A stretch of DNA of 64,000 nucleotides from Oscarella lobularis (Eukaryota; Porifera; Homoscleromorpha; Homosclerophorida; Oscarellidae): positions 2,976,001 through 3,040,000 of the forward strand of contig NC_089182.1 of NCBI RefSeq assembly GCF_947507565.1. Direction: 5' to 3'. Under the pieces are notes generated by a model. It did not search any database and was not told where the DNA came from. It saw nothing but the letters and a program-made list of their open reading frames with translations. The position numbers and the translations under genes were made by a program. Positions 22,089 to 33,073 of the stretch are shown piece after piece. Position 1 is the first letter of the stretch; every line of letters begins with the position of its first letter.

Positions 22089-23833
22089 CTAACATTTGTC
22101 ACCTTTAAAGTCTTCTATAGAGGCATCCGTACCCTCTAGTGGGTCAGTGAACGGAACGACTCTTTCCTAGAGAAAAACGTTTGTAAGGTATGCGTGTTTT
22201 AATTGTACTTTTCCATTTAACCTGTTCTTCACATTTGTACACTTTGGAAAAGAACGGATGGCGAAGTGCTTCGCTCGCCGAACAGCGTTCTCGTAAATCA
22301 AGCTTCAGCATTCTACTCAATATATCCAGCGCTGCGCGCGAAAATATACAATTAGCCGAGACAAGTCGATGATCTCGACACAAACCGTCTGGATCGTTCT
22401 GAATGGCTTTGAAAAATACTCGAAAATCTTTGCCTTCCACCTTGTTGAACTCAGTCAGAACATAATTGCGAGCCTACACGAGCAAAAGATACAGATTTCG
22501 TATAGATAAATGACACCGGCGCGTATCAAATAAACCGATTCGTCAATTGTGTCTAGTAAGTCATCCGATGGAGTTCCAAGCAAATCAATAATTAGAGCAA
22601 TTTGATTAATTTCTGAAGACTCACTAACTAAAAAATACTAAAGATTATTTGGTTTCTTTTTACCTGTTTCTCCGGGAAAAAGAGCCTCTCCTCTCAACAT
22701 CTGAGCCATTATGCATCCGACAGACCAAACGTCAACTAGGGAAGAACACATCTGGGTTTTGAGCAGAGATAAAACGTCTCCTTGCGTTTTCCAGAGTTTC
22801 CGTAGTTTTCCCAATTAAACATGATTTCGGGAGCACGATAGAAACGAGACGTGACGTAGCCCGTTAGCTTCGAGTCTTGAGTGGCCTCACGAGCAAGCCC
22901 AAAATCAATAATCTAGGGGCACATATGTATGATGAACTCTATTCTCTCTGAAAAAGAATTTCTATTTTGAACGTGCCTTGATTTCATAGTCCTCGTTAAT
23001 AATCACATTGTTCGGCTTGAGATCCTAGAGAATCAAGTGTACTACAACTACGTCATCGCTATTGTCTTTTACTCGATGAATTATCCCAGCAGAATGAATA
23101 TACTAGAAAAATAGAGATGCTGGAAATTTTCTGGATTCTCGCAACTGTCTCACCTTTAGCCCCCTTAGTATTTGATACGTTACTTTGTGAACTAGATCAA
23201 GCGACAAACGAGGCTGTTCCTCAAGAAAGATTTCGAGCGAATAAGGCATCCAGTGCGTTACAAAATAACTAAATGAGAGGAAAAGCAGATGCGAGGAGCG
23301 CTGTCTCTTAGAGGCTATATGCTCACATATCCGTCAACTGCCCTTTCGAAGAGTCTGGACTAAATGCGTCGACAAGGCTCACTACCTACAGAAAACCTAC
23401 TATAGTGTCACTGGCGCGCGCGTTTCATTCCCCTTTCGTCCTACATTGGGATGTTTCATGTGCTTGAGGAGCATCAGCTCCCGGTACGTTCGTCGCGCGT
23501 CGATTTTCGTTCGAAACGCACGATACAGTTTTTTCAGGACTACCTGCTCCTTTCTTTCCGTATCATACGCTGAACTGGAAACAGGAAAGTGCTGGTTAGA
23601 CTTCCGGCGGGGGCGTGCTATCACAAACTGCCGTTTCTCTCTTTCTATTTTTCTTACCAGACAATGCCGTACGAGCCGCATCCAATGGTCTTTGGTCGCG
23701 TGTACTGACGGCGTATAACCCACGTTCTACAGTTGTCGCATTCGTGGACGTCGAATCCGCGTCTCGCGTAGTCGTCGTCGTGGCGATTGAATCGTTCCAA
23801 GCCCCTTCCAATCGCACAGATTAAATGTAGCAT
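22089..23833 (-). CDS. p38-type MAP kinase
   Basis: A stress-type mitogen-activated protein kinase. The ATG at 23833 leads to a Gly loop GCGSYGIV. Exon 2 has the ATP lysine (VLKKLYRAF) and [18 protein letters not shown], very like p38. Further exons give [52 protein letters not shown], the dual-phosphorylation motif TGY in [18 protein letters not shown], and [17 protein letters not shown]. The C-lobe ends with [11 protein letters not shown] joined to an acidic tail ([15 protein letters not shown]), stop at 22089-22091. TGY is the p38 signature. [10 protein letters not shown] in place of VATRWYRAPE and the Asn in DLKPNN are atypical, so this is a divergent p38 member. At least eight exons have introns of 40-110 bp. 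It shares a 124-bp divergent promoter with the next gene. Confidence 0.85.
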
Positions 23834-23957
23834 CCTTTCTCGTCTCGTCCGTTACAGAACGGTGAGCGGACGGCAGGATCGTCGACTTCGAGGTCTCTAC
23901 AGAGTCATTACATCGAGTGCGCGAATTTGCGCAGCGCTAACGCAATCGACACGCGCG
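23834..23957. promoter_or_regulatory. Short bidirectional promoter, MAPK / YP-rich gene
   Basis: Only 124 bp separate the two divergent start codons, so both 5' UTRs and core promoters must lie here or inside the coding starts. No TATA box was seen. Confidence 0.5.
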
Positions 23958-24607
23958 ATGGCGTATCCACCTCCAGATCCGCACGGTCAACCGCCGAATC
24001 CAGCTTATCCTCCGCCGACTGGAGTACCGTATGGAGCTCCAGGTGCCTATCCGCCTCCTCAAGGAGCAGGAGCAGCGTATCCTGGCTATCCGCCTCCCCC
24101 TGGAGCTCCACCAGAAGCGTATCCTTCAGTTGTTCCAGGCTATCCAGGTGCCTATCCTCCCTCGGGATACCCTCCGCCTCCTACAGGGCCTCCAACGACC
24201 GGCGGTGTGTACCCGCCGACGACTGGAGGCGCGTATCCTGGCGGGTATCCTGGTGGCGGGTATCCTGGTGGCGGGTATCCTGGTGGATACCCTGCTGGAG
24301 TCGGCGTCGCCGTTCACGTCGATCCACACGCCGCCGCCGGTCATCATGGTCATCACAAGAAGAAGAAGCATAAAGAGCATAAGCATAAGAAAGAACACAA
24401 GCATAAGAAAGGGCACGGTTTTGGACATGAATTCAAGGACATGAAAAAATTTCACAAGAAAGCGAAGGTGCGCAGTTCGATTTGAAATAGCGTTTTTTCA
24501 GAAAAGTTTCATTATCTCTGCAGAAACTGAGCAAAAAGGCTTTTGAGGGTTTCCACTCTTCATCGTCATCTTCATCTTCCTCCTCGTCAAGTTCAGACTC
24601 CGACTGA
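23958..24607 (+). CDS. YP-rich protein with His/Lys-rich and poly-Ser tail
   Basis: Two exons: 23958 to about 24468 ending KKAK, then from about 24524 to the TGA at 24605-24607. The first 110 residues are Pro/Tyr/Gly repeats (GYPP, AYPPP, PGGGYPGG), including tandem 18-bp GGGYPG units near 24240-24290. A block of HHGHHKKKKHKEHKHKKEHK follows, then a 13-residue serine run ending SDSD. This layout resembles glycine/proline-rich GPRP-type proteins known in plants and animals, but such composition can arise independently. No folded domain was found. A disordered, condensate-like or adaptor protein is plausible but not shown. Confidence 0.7.
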
Positions 24608-24738
24608 TTGCGTTTTAGCTGCCAACACACGAGATCAGTGAATAAAAAATGTTTTGATACTGTAGGCATATTTAAATCTCCACTACATTGTAAATCAATC
24701 AGTATAGGTATTGGCTCGGAAGTGCGTGCGCTAATGCC

Positions 24739-26814
24739 ATGAAAAAGAGAAGCGCTGTCTACCTTTTGGCAGCGATATCGGCCCTATTTCTCTTCTGTCA
24801 GCTTGCCTATGTATTTTACTCGGTAGATTTTACCTGCAAGACTCCCAATTTCTGTCCACCGAACGCTTGCATCCTATAGAACGCGCAGCCGAGCCTGTGC
24901 GACGAAATGCTGGCATTTTCCACGCACTTCGCCTCGATCGCAGCACAGCACGACATCGCGCTCTTTCTCGTCGATCCGGACGTTATCGCTCTGTGGTCGA
25001 CGAGCCCCGCGGCGCACAGAACGCGACGCGGTTGGGTCGCGTCGAGAACGAACGTCGATCAGTATTGCCAAAGACAAAGCGTCACGTTGGGCGTCATGGA
25101 AACCGACTGGCCATCGTCCATCGTCGATAAATACCGATTGGTAAAAATTTATGACGTCATAAATTTGAGAAAATAAAAGGAGAAGCGTTTCGATGTAGAA
25201 ATTGCTACTGGACGCGTACGTAGACGCCGGTTTTCGGTACGTGAACGTGACCGGATTGGATCCCAAATTGTCGGCCTCGTTCGGCATAGCGAAGGCCGAC
25301 CCAGTTCCTTATCACTATCTCATCTGGCGCGATCGAGTCACCGTTCATCTGGTCGTTTTCTACGAGAGAGGAGTCGAAGCCTACCTTTGGCACGGATCGA
25401 CCGACCTGGCGAAATTTGCTGTTCATTATAAACGTCATCCGTCCGTTATTCCAAGCGAAGGTGACGACGTTGTTACGAGACATTTTCCACTGACAGCGGG
25501 AGCCTATCAGAAGTGAGTCCATTGAGGTATCTAGGGGAGTGTTCAACTTGTTTCCCTTTAGATTTGATTTCGCTTCTGTTGCTATTGGACACGTGTTTGT
25601 ACAGGCTCCTCGCAACGCAACCGACTTTCTTCTTCAGCTGGCGCATAGTCAATTCGTCGAGTGCAGCGCAGAACGAGCCCGTCAATTTGCCAGCAAGAAC
25701 TCCGCCGGCGTCGATCTCAGCGCCGACGACATCGCCTATCTCGAACAAGCAAAAGAAATAATCAGACTTGGAAAAACCGTTCTGAACGACATCGGTATTC
25801 CGTTTTGGCTGAGCAGCGGCACGTGTCTCGGTGAGGATCGATACTTTCCCAACGGGACGTCCCTATCTTCTCGCGTCTAGGCTGGTTCCGCCAGTGCGGC
25901 GTCATTCCGTACGGTAAAGACGTCGATTTCGGTGTTTTCATTCGAGACTATCAAAGCCGTTTAACGCAAGCGATGATCAATCGCGGTTTTACCCTGAAGC
26001 ACGTTTTCGGAAAGGTAAGAGCCCACAAAGCGAACGAGTCATAGGGTCTCAGCCGACTCCTTGTTCTATATTTGTTCATAACAACAATACGTAGAATAGG
26101 TACTACAGTAGTTCTGTTCCCGTGACTACAGTGTGGTACAACTAATCGGGGGGTCTGTGGCTAAGTGACTACACTAACATGGTAACCGTTCCGCTAACAT
26201 GATAACCGCTACGTTGGTCAGTACGAGTTCCCCTTCGCCGAAGATCATCGTTTCTGAAACCAATTCGTTTCTAGAAATCGTTGTTCGGGTGCGCGACCTT
26301 TGTGTTTAGACAAACTATACTTCCTGTGTACCCCCCAGCAGTCCTACTTCGTAGACTGCGACTGCGTTAGACTGTACAGCATTCGTAAATAAACATTGCA
26401 TGCTTTAGGTATCGGATAGCTTCGAGTTGTCGTTCGTGCGTTTCGGCGTCAAATTGGATCTCTTCTTTTTCTACGAAGAGTCGGACCACGTGTGGAATGG
26501 CGGAACTCAGGCGAAATCGGGCAAAAAATTCAAGTATGGTGTCCTACCCCTCCGGCGTCCCCTCCCTCTTCCTGTAGTCCTCCCCTGCACCCATTAGGTA
26601 CACCTTTCCAAAATTCTCCCTTTGTTGGGCGGAATTAGTCGGAATACTCCTACGCGTTCCCTGTCAAACTTTGTCGTACGTCGAAGCTAATTACGGTCCC
26701 AATTGGCACGAGCCCGTTCGCAATTGGGATTGGAAGTCGAGTCCGAATAACGTGCGCGAAAACGGTGTTTGGGATCCTATGGAATGGCCGCAGGTCATAC
26801 AGGTGTACGTGTGA
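24739..26814 (+). CDS. FKTN: Fukutin, Golgi ribitol-phosphate transferase
   Basis: In vertebrates fukutin transfers ribitol-5-phosphate onto alpha-dystroglycan glycans in the Golgi. The ATG at 24739 begins a type II membrane anchor ([19 protein letters not shown]). Seven exons follow. Matching motifs are [13 protein letters not shown] (about 25650), [16 protein letters not shown] across a 40-bp intron at about 25837-25880, KDVDFGVFI (the LicD-type DxD site, about 25917), [29 protein letters not shown] and [11 protein letters not shown]. The C-terminus [20 protein letters not shown] ends just before TGA 26812-26814. Length and order match the whole family. The intron 26015-26408 (394 bp) is much longer than the others and shows no exon. 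An out-of-frame ATG lies 5 bp upstream of the start. Confidence 0.94.
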
Positions 26815-27979
26815 GAGAATTGGGAACGTCTCTCTCGCGACGACGTGCGGCGCGCGCGCGCGTGACAGCTGCGCGTGACTCGCCGCGACGCGCGCGCGGG
26901 GTCCACATGGGGGGCTGTCAAACTTTCGAAACTGTATTGAGACAAGTCTATACATTACCTTCCCCCCCCTTTCGCGGTTCTCACGCTCATAAAAATGTCC
27001 TATATTTGTCGCTGTTTCCGTTCTCACGAATGTCTCAATTTTTCTGTCGTTACGACAGAGCTTCGCTAATTGCCACGCCCCGGAGGCGCGTTCCTGCACG
27101 CGAAACTTCGAGCGCGTCGAACGCGCCTCGAAGGCGGTCGCTTTGTTTATCGTCTGCCGTTTCTCAAACTATCGTTGGCTTGCCAATCTCGCGATCGAGT
27201 GCGTCATTGCGATTCGAAAATCAGCATGCACGCTTTCTCCGCCTCCCCTGAGGCAAATTGAAGCATCAACTTCCGGAACCACGGTTGACCGTCCCCGTAT
27301 TCTATATATTGCTTCTCCCTTCCTCTTCTGCGGTCGCGCCGAGCCTCGAACTCGTTGGGATCCCGATGATCCAACGTCCGAGGATCGGCGACGCGGGGGC
27401 CGTCGAATATCCGCAACGCCGCGTTATCGTTAACTTGCGGATTTGCGGCGGCCATGCCCTAATAGATTTAAGATTCGCGATTCGGTGCATGCATGGTTTT
27501 CGTCTTGGCGTATGACGTCGGGGCCAATTCGACGCGGGCGTGTCGTGCTCATTAGGCAAGCGAACGTGCCGAAGACTGAGAGTCTATTTACCATTTTTGC
27601 AGTGGGGTTGTTTGCACCTTCGACCATTTAGGGGGTCGTGCCACCACGACGGGCGGAAATTAACCGCAATTAATCAACGCTGAAGCGCTTTTGTCTAGCT
27701 CTTGACGAAGCCTGGGAATCTGTCGGGGGCCCGGTCAGCTGCAAGTCGTGGCTTTCGAGTGGGCAGGTCTAGTTGCGCGACTTTAGCCAAACAATGTTTG
27801 TCTACGCTCTCGTTACGGACTCAACATTGATTGGAGCTAATTCGGTGAAGTTGCGGTCGTTCTTCGTACGCCGACTCCGCCTACGCACGTGCATATTCGA
27901 CACTGCAAGCCACTGAATAAATACAACCGCGGACCGGACTCTCGAATCAGTCTCGGTTCTCCCACGCTCTCGTCTGTCC
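26815..27979. other. 1.2-kb intergenic region upstream of the bHLH gene
   Basis: The longest gene-poor spacer between complete genes here. It contains a CG/GC dinucleotide-rich patch (about 26850-26900), one weak minus-strand candidate frame (27204-27455) and, about 65 bp before the bHLH start, an AT-rich AATAAATACA element (around 27915) that could serve as a TATA-like box. Long regulatory DNA is expected near a developmental transcription factor. Confidence 0.45.
27204..27455 (-). CDS. Weak candidate small ORF, unknown
   Basis: An 83-aa frame beginning MAAANPQVNDNAALRIFDG and very rich in charged residues in the middle (RRDRRRGREK). The lack of stops and non-random composition are the only support. 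No family was recognised and no splice partners were found. It could be a chance frame. Confidence 0.25.
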   Translation of the reverse strand: MAAANPQVNDNAALRIFDGPRVADPRTLDHRDPNEFEARRDRRRGREKQYIEYGDGQPWFRKLMLQFASGEAEKACMLIFESQ

Positions 27980-28720
27980 ATGGCTACGGCACACGCGCCA
28001 ACGAAAGATAATTCGAGTCGAAGCCGAAAGCGACTCCACTCGACAACGACGACAAAATCTTCGCCGCCCCAACCTCTACCACCCGATCACGAATTCCTTC
28101 AAAAGTTTCATCAGGAATACCTCGTCAAGAAGCAACAGCGACGACTGATGCAAAGAAAAGCGGCGAACGCGCGCGAACGCAAGCGCGTCGGACGCATCAA
28201 CGGCGCTTTCACTCAGCTCGAAGCAAAGCTCCAAGAGTCGAACGTCTCCCCGCCGAACGACCAATGCCTATCGAAAATCAAGACCCTACGCTCGGCAATC
28301 AACTACATCGACTCGCTCAAGCGTCTATTGCACGACGCCGATTCGTCGATGCCCTCGTCGCCGAGCGACGCTCAGTCCGATTGCATGTACGCCACCGACG
28401 GCACGGACGGCACCGACGATTTTGGTCCCGTCGATTTTAAATGTGGGCCGCCGCCTCCGCCTCCGCCTCCACCTCCGCCGTATCATCGTACTACGACTTT
28501 TTCCGCCGCTACTCCCGCCGCTTTTCCGTCGTTTCAACACAGTCTCGCCGACTTCGCGTCGTCGCCGTCCCTTCGCGACATATGGCCCGAATACTACGCC
28601 GCCGAGTCGAATTCGTCGAACGTGATTCAGGCGGGGGCGGGGCCGACGGGAGCGACGGGATCGTGGGATCGGACGCCGAGCTTTTACGGCGGTCTTTCGT
28701 CGACCTATTCGTACACCTAA
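27980..28720 (+). CDS. bHLH transcription factor (class A, Twist/Hand/achaete-scute-like group)
   Basis: A single 246-aa frame. The basic helix-loop-helix domain spans roughly residues 54-115: basic region AANARERKRVGRINGAF, then helix 2 LSKIKTLRSAINYIDSLKRL. The NARER core and Leu-Ser-Lys start of helix 2 fit class A tissue-specific factors that bind E-boxes as heterodimers with E proteins. The C-terminus has a run of 11 prolines near residue 165, a TDGTDGTDD repeat and a Tyr/Ser-rich end. I cannot assign an orthologue; Hand/Ptf1a-like and achaete-scute-like features are mixed. No introns. Confidence 0.88.
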   Translation: MATAHAPTKDNSSRSRKRLHSTTTTKSSPPQPLPPDHEFLQKFHQEYLVKKQQRRLMQRKAANARERKRVGRINGAFTQLEAKLQESNVSPPNDQCLSKIKTLRSAINYIDSLKRLLHDADSSMPSSPSDAQSDCMYATDGTDGTDDFGPVDFKCGPPPPPPPPPPPYHRTTTFSAATPAAFPSFQHSLADFASSPSLRDIWPEYYAAESNSSNVIQAGAGPTGATGSWDRTPSFYGGLSSTYSYT

Positions 28721-29343
28721 AAACTCGATTTTTTTGATATAGAAAAATTGCATGCATGGACACTGTAGCTATGTTTTCGTGTTGCCCTTTCCCAGAGTGG
28801 ACACGAGGGCTTTTCCTGTGGTATTTTAGATATCTCTAAAGTTGGAATGTGTCGTCGAATTGCGTCATTCGGTTTTTGTTTGGAATTCCATAGCGATCTT
28901 AAGGAGGCTGCATTCGAATCGTTTGAAATATATAATTGGTCGTAGAAGACCGGATGCGATGATCCGCCCGCGCCTTCTTGCCAATTGGAACTTGTGACTC
29001 TCGTTAGTCCGATCGTATCAGAACGATCGATGCCCGTTTGCGCTACAGATGTCGTTTAATGTGCACATATATGCCGAAAATTCAAAGTGCGTCACGTTGT
29101 TGATAAACCTTTCTGATTGAGTCATCGTGCTGCTCCCCTCATTAGCCTTACACGCACCCATCAATTTTGGTTTAGCGAGGAAGCAACGATGTTGATTCCC
29201 AGCTGCCAATCAGTCGACTTGTCTCTTGTCAAACACAATTTAATAAAGCGTTCCAAAGCGGCTGTCTATTCGCGCCAAATTTGTACCAACACCCCGCGCT
29301 TCGCGTGCCACGCGTTGATATCGAAACGTCATGCACTCTCGCG
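28721..29343. other. Intergenic spacer bHLH / SLC35E1
   Basis: This is about 620 bp holding the bHLH 3' UTR and the transporter promoter. A minus-strand frame at 29018-29209 has no protein character. No RNA gene was recognised. Confidence 0.45.
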
Positions 29344-31224
29344 ATGACGGCAAGACGTGACGAGATCATTCGCATCTCGTCCCTTTGCCTCTTCTGGTAC
29401 CTCATCAGTTCGAGCGCCAACGTGACGAACAAGACCTTCTTCAAAGCCCACGGCCTACCGATCACCGTCTCGCTCGCCCAACTCGTCTCGAACGCGGTCT
29501 ACGTCAATATTCTCCTTCGACTATGGCGCATACCCGCGTCGTCGAGTCTCGCGTCGACGTCGTTCTACGCGAGAAAGCTCGCACCGCTCGCGCTCGTCAA
29601 GCTCATGGTGACAACGATGTCGAATATAAGCGTATCGAGAGTATCCGTGTCCTATGCTCACACAGGTGCGACGAGATACCATCGCTCTTTTTCTCGCTCT
29701 CTGACTCGCGTTTTTTAGTTAAGGTAACATTGAAACTATGCGTTTCGGGGAAGAGTCAGCACACGGCAACGCGTTTTTTTTGTTTCCTATAAAAAAAAAG
29801 GCTCTGCTTCCCTTCTTCACCGTCGTTCTCTCGCGAATCATTCTGAAGGAGAGACCCGGATGGAAAGTGAGCGAGCACAACTCTAGAACGTCGAAACGCA
29901 CAACGCACACTCTTTTTTTCTCCTCGCGAAGGTCTATCTCTCGCTCGTGCCCATCGTCGCCGGCGTCATGCTCGCAACGATCACCGAACTCTCGTTCGAC
30001 TCCATCGGACTGATCAGCGCTCTTCTCTGCGGATTCTTTCTCGCCTTTCAAAGCGTCTTTTCTAAGAAAGTAAGTGCTCATAGTGATACAAGGGGGGAGA
30101 TCGGAGGGGGGTACAAACAAATAAGGCTTCTCGTTTATTGTGCGACCGCTAAACTTCCCTAGTATTAGTTCGGGCGTGGCCTTGATAGGGAGTGTGACAC
30201 GGATATTGGATTCGCGTTGACGTGCCGCAAAGCGGATTTGCCATGATCGACGGACCGTTTTCGCTCTTTAGGAAGCGTTCGAGCCGCGCTCGTCTTGACA
30301 GCGGTTTTAATTATTCCCTTTTAAGATCCGATCTCTAAGAGGCAATTTATCACAGCGCGCGATATGTGCGACTAAGTAGGCGCGGTCTTCTCTTCAGATT
30401 CTAATCGATTCGGACATTCATCGCTTCCACCTCCTTCTCAGACTGACTCAATTGGCCGTTCTCTTTGTCTTTCCCTTTTGGCTGTGGAGCGAGTCGGGCT
30501 CGGCTGCGACGAAATCGCAGTGCGATTATGGCGTACGTTGTCCAACTCTTTTTTTCCTCGCCACTCGAGATCGTCTCCCGTCTTCTTTTCAGAGTTCCTT
30601 CCAGAATCCCGTCTGCTCGACGTTTCTCTTCACACTTTTCCTTTCGGGCGCGTTGAATTTTTTTCAAAATGTCGTCGCGTTCACCGTTCTCGCTTCCGTC
30701 ACGTCGCTCAGCTATGCCGTCGCGAATAACGTGAAACGAATCGTCGTCATAGCGGTGTCGATAGCCGTTCTTCACAATCCCGTTACGCTAGTCAACGTGG
30801 CCGGCATGACCGTCGCCGTTCTGGGCGCTCTTTTGTATAATAAGGTCAGTCAGTTCTCAGTGGATGGTGGTTATGTTTGATATCGTTCCTAGTTTCAGTA
30901 CGAGGGAAGGAGATCTCCGCCTGTTTTGCCTCTGTTTAATAGAGATGATGTCGTCAAAAATGGTGCCGTTATATGACAGATCTACTTTATACACAGATGA
31001 TGCGCTTTGTCGCAAACGGAAAAATGAAAATCGTAACGTAGTACATACAGTATGAATGAATTTGTTTTTCTTTCTTTTTGAAGTTATTTATGTGTGGACG
31101 CTTCGAAAAAGAAAAAGAATCTTCCAAAAAAAAGTCGTCATTTTTGTCATGCCAACACGTTCTTCAAACTGTCTACAAAAAAAGGTCGGTCAATGCAAAC
31201 GTCTCAGGCATTGCTATAAAATAA
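29344..31224 (+). CDS. SLC35E1: SLC35E1-type solute transporter (10 TM) with 5-nt micro-exon
   Basis: A member of the drug/metabolite (nucleotide-sugar / triose-phosphate) transporter superfamily in the secretory pathway; the human substrate is undefined. Exon 1 (29344-29665) encodes [20 protein letters not shown] and VSVSYAHT. Then come a 5-nt exon (29719-29723) and exon 29801-29866 ([19 protein letters not shown]). Later exons give [15 protein letters not shown] and FQSVFSKK (about 29938-30069), [12 protein letters not shown] (about 30420), then [29 protein letters not shown] and GALLYNK (to 30843). A final exon (about 31084-31224) gives a Lys/Ser-rich cytoplasmic tail; read-through of that donor would instead stop at 30878-30880. 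All motifs align with SLC35E1. An intron of about 320 bp (30070-30397) is larger than the rest. Confidence 0.9.
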
Positions 31225-31244
31225 AATTCTTTAGATGGAATTCA

Positions 31245-32925
31245 TCACAAAATAGCGCAAATTTTAGAAATCCTCAACTTCCTTCCCCCTTTTGGAGAAC
31301 CCTTTTTCGACTTCTTCTTCTTCGCCTTTTCCGCCGTTTCATCGTCGGCGATCGCCTCGATCTTCAATCCCATTCCCGTGCTCACGACGGAAGACGACTG
31401 CTTCCGATGTATCTGATGCATGACAATCCGATACGTACCCGTTACGCTGTTACGCGAATCGCGTCCCGTCTTCTCGAGATGATCGCGCGTTATGCCATAG
31501 TCGTCCAAGACGGCGTGCGCTTCGAGCGTCGTCGCCAAGTCGACGCCGTCCGTCTCGAGCGGATGAACGGGATAGGGCGGCAACGATTCGGGAAAGTGCA
31601 CGCCGTCGAGCCACGCCGCGCCCCGTATCTCCGCAATCGTCGCCCGATTCGACGGCACGCTTTTTAGGAGAGACCCGATCAGTGTTCGACATGCGGCTGT
31701 TACGTAGTCAGGGACGCGATATGCGCCGTCGATGATTCGCGCCTTTAGTTTGGATATGTTTTCCGCGTGAAACGGCATTACGCCGACGACCATGAAGAAA
31801 AGCATGACGCCGCACGCCCATATGTCGACGGCCGGTCCCATGTAGTGAGCGTCTTTGAAGAGCTCCGGTGCCGCGTACGGCGGCGAGCCGCAGAACGTGT
31901 CGAGATGGTCGGACGCTCGCGCTTGCTTGCTGAAGCCGAAATCGCAAATTTTGACGACGCTGTCGTTGGTGAACATGACGTTTTCCGCTTTGAGGTCGCG
32001 ATGAACGATTTCCTTTTCGTGCTAAAGAGAAAATTTCAGAAGAGGTATAAGCAGAGAAGTAAAACTAAAGCCTCGTAGGTCAGTCAGCTACAGTGGATCC
32101 CTTCCCCTATACATGTGGATGCTTGGCAGATGGGCCAGTCAACATTCCTATTGTGTGGCTACAATTATTCGATGACGCAGTAAAGGTGCAATACTGAACT
32201 ATAATGTTGACGAGTTGCAGCCCCCGAACAAGTACAAGAACTAAACTGCCTCGTTACAGCTGTTCACTGACATAGCAACAGCAGATAGGTAGATAGATAG
32301 ATGACAGGTTTCTCTGCATCCGGACTACTCAGGCCTAACCCAGTCACGTTCGAGTTTTTCTTACCATGTGTTCAACGCCGGCGATTACTTGAGCGAAAAT
32401 CGGCTTCGCGTCCGCCTCCTTCAGTCGGCCCTCCTTCGTTATGAGAGCGAAGAGCTCGCCGCCGCTGGCGCACTCCATCACGATGTGCAATTTCGTCAGC
32501 GTTTCGACGACTTCGTAGATTCGTATGATGTTTGGGTGATGAAGGCGTTCCATGGACGATATCTCGCGCGAGAGGAGGCGTCGCGTCTGCGCGTTCAGCG
32601 CCGTTTTGTCCAATATCTTTATCGCGACGCGTTCTACGAGAGAAAAGAAGGTAAAGGGGGGGCCCTCCCCCCCAAACGGGGCGCCCACTCCCTCGCCTTT
32701 CGTAAGCGAATGAATGCCCATTTTGACTTGGGAGAAATTTCCGGCGCCTAATTCGCCTCGTACGCGATAGAGCCCGACCCGACGGCCCGTCGAAATGTCG
32801 CGAATCGTTCGCTGATCGTTTTCGAGATCGTGCTGGAGTTTTTCGTAGGCGCTGATCTTTCGCGTGCGCTCTCCGCCGTTCGTCGTCGTCGACGCGCGCC
32901 GCGGCGGTGGATCGGTTGAAGCCAT
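31245..32925 (-). CDS. NIM1K: NIM1-type AMPK-related serine/threonine kinase
   Basis: Three exons (32925-32697, 32633-32365, 32021-31245) give 424 aa, close to the human length. The N-terminal ISAYEKLQHDL and DISTGRRVGLYRVRGELG precede the glycine loop GAGNFSQVKMG. Catalytic motifs are VAIKILDKT (ATP Lys), HRDLKAENV, DFGFSKQ and TFCGSPPYAAPELF (LKB1-type T-loop Thr). Family-specific downstream sequence includes LDDYGITRDHL, GRDSRNSVTGTYRIVMHQI and the C-terminal CAIL. The first intron (32634-32696) is 63 bp, GC-AG, with no stop, so retention would add 21 residues next to the ATP lysine. The second intron is 343 bp. The start at 32925 (MASTDPPPRR) is preferred over upstream in-frame codons. 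Tail-to-tail with SLC35E1. Confidence 0.95.
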
Positions 32926-33073
32926 ATCGATCACGAGCTGGGTAAACAAACGAAACTTGCCATTGCTTATACGGGAATTTCGATATACGAACAAAGGCGA
33001 GGCGGATTAAATAGTGATATTTTAATTGGCCGAATTAGTCATCTGACATACAGAAAATATATAGTACAAATGA

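Noticed and set aside
23787-23957. Upstream extension of the YP-rich protein
   Set aside because: The extension overlaps the first exon of the MAPK gene and is unlike the rest of the protein; ATG 23958 is preferred.
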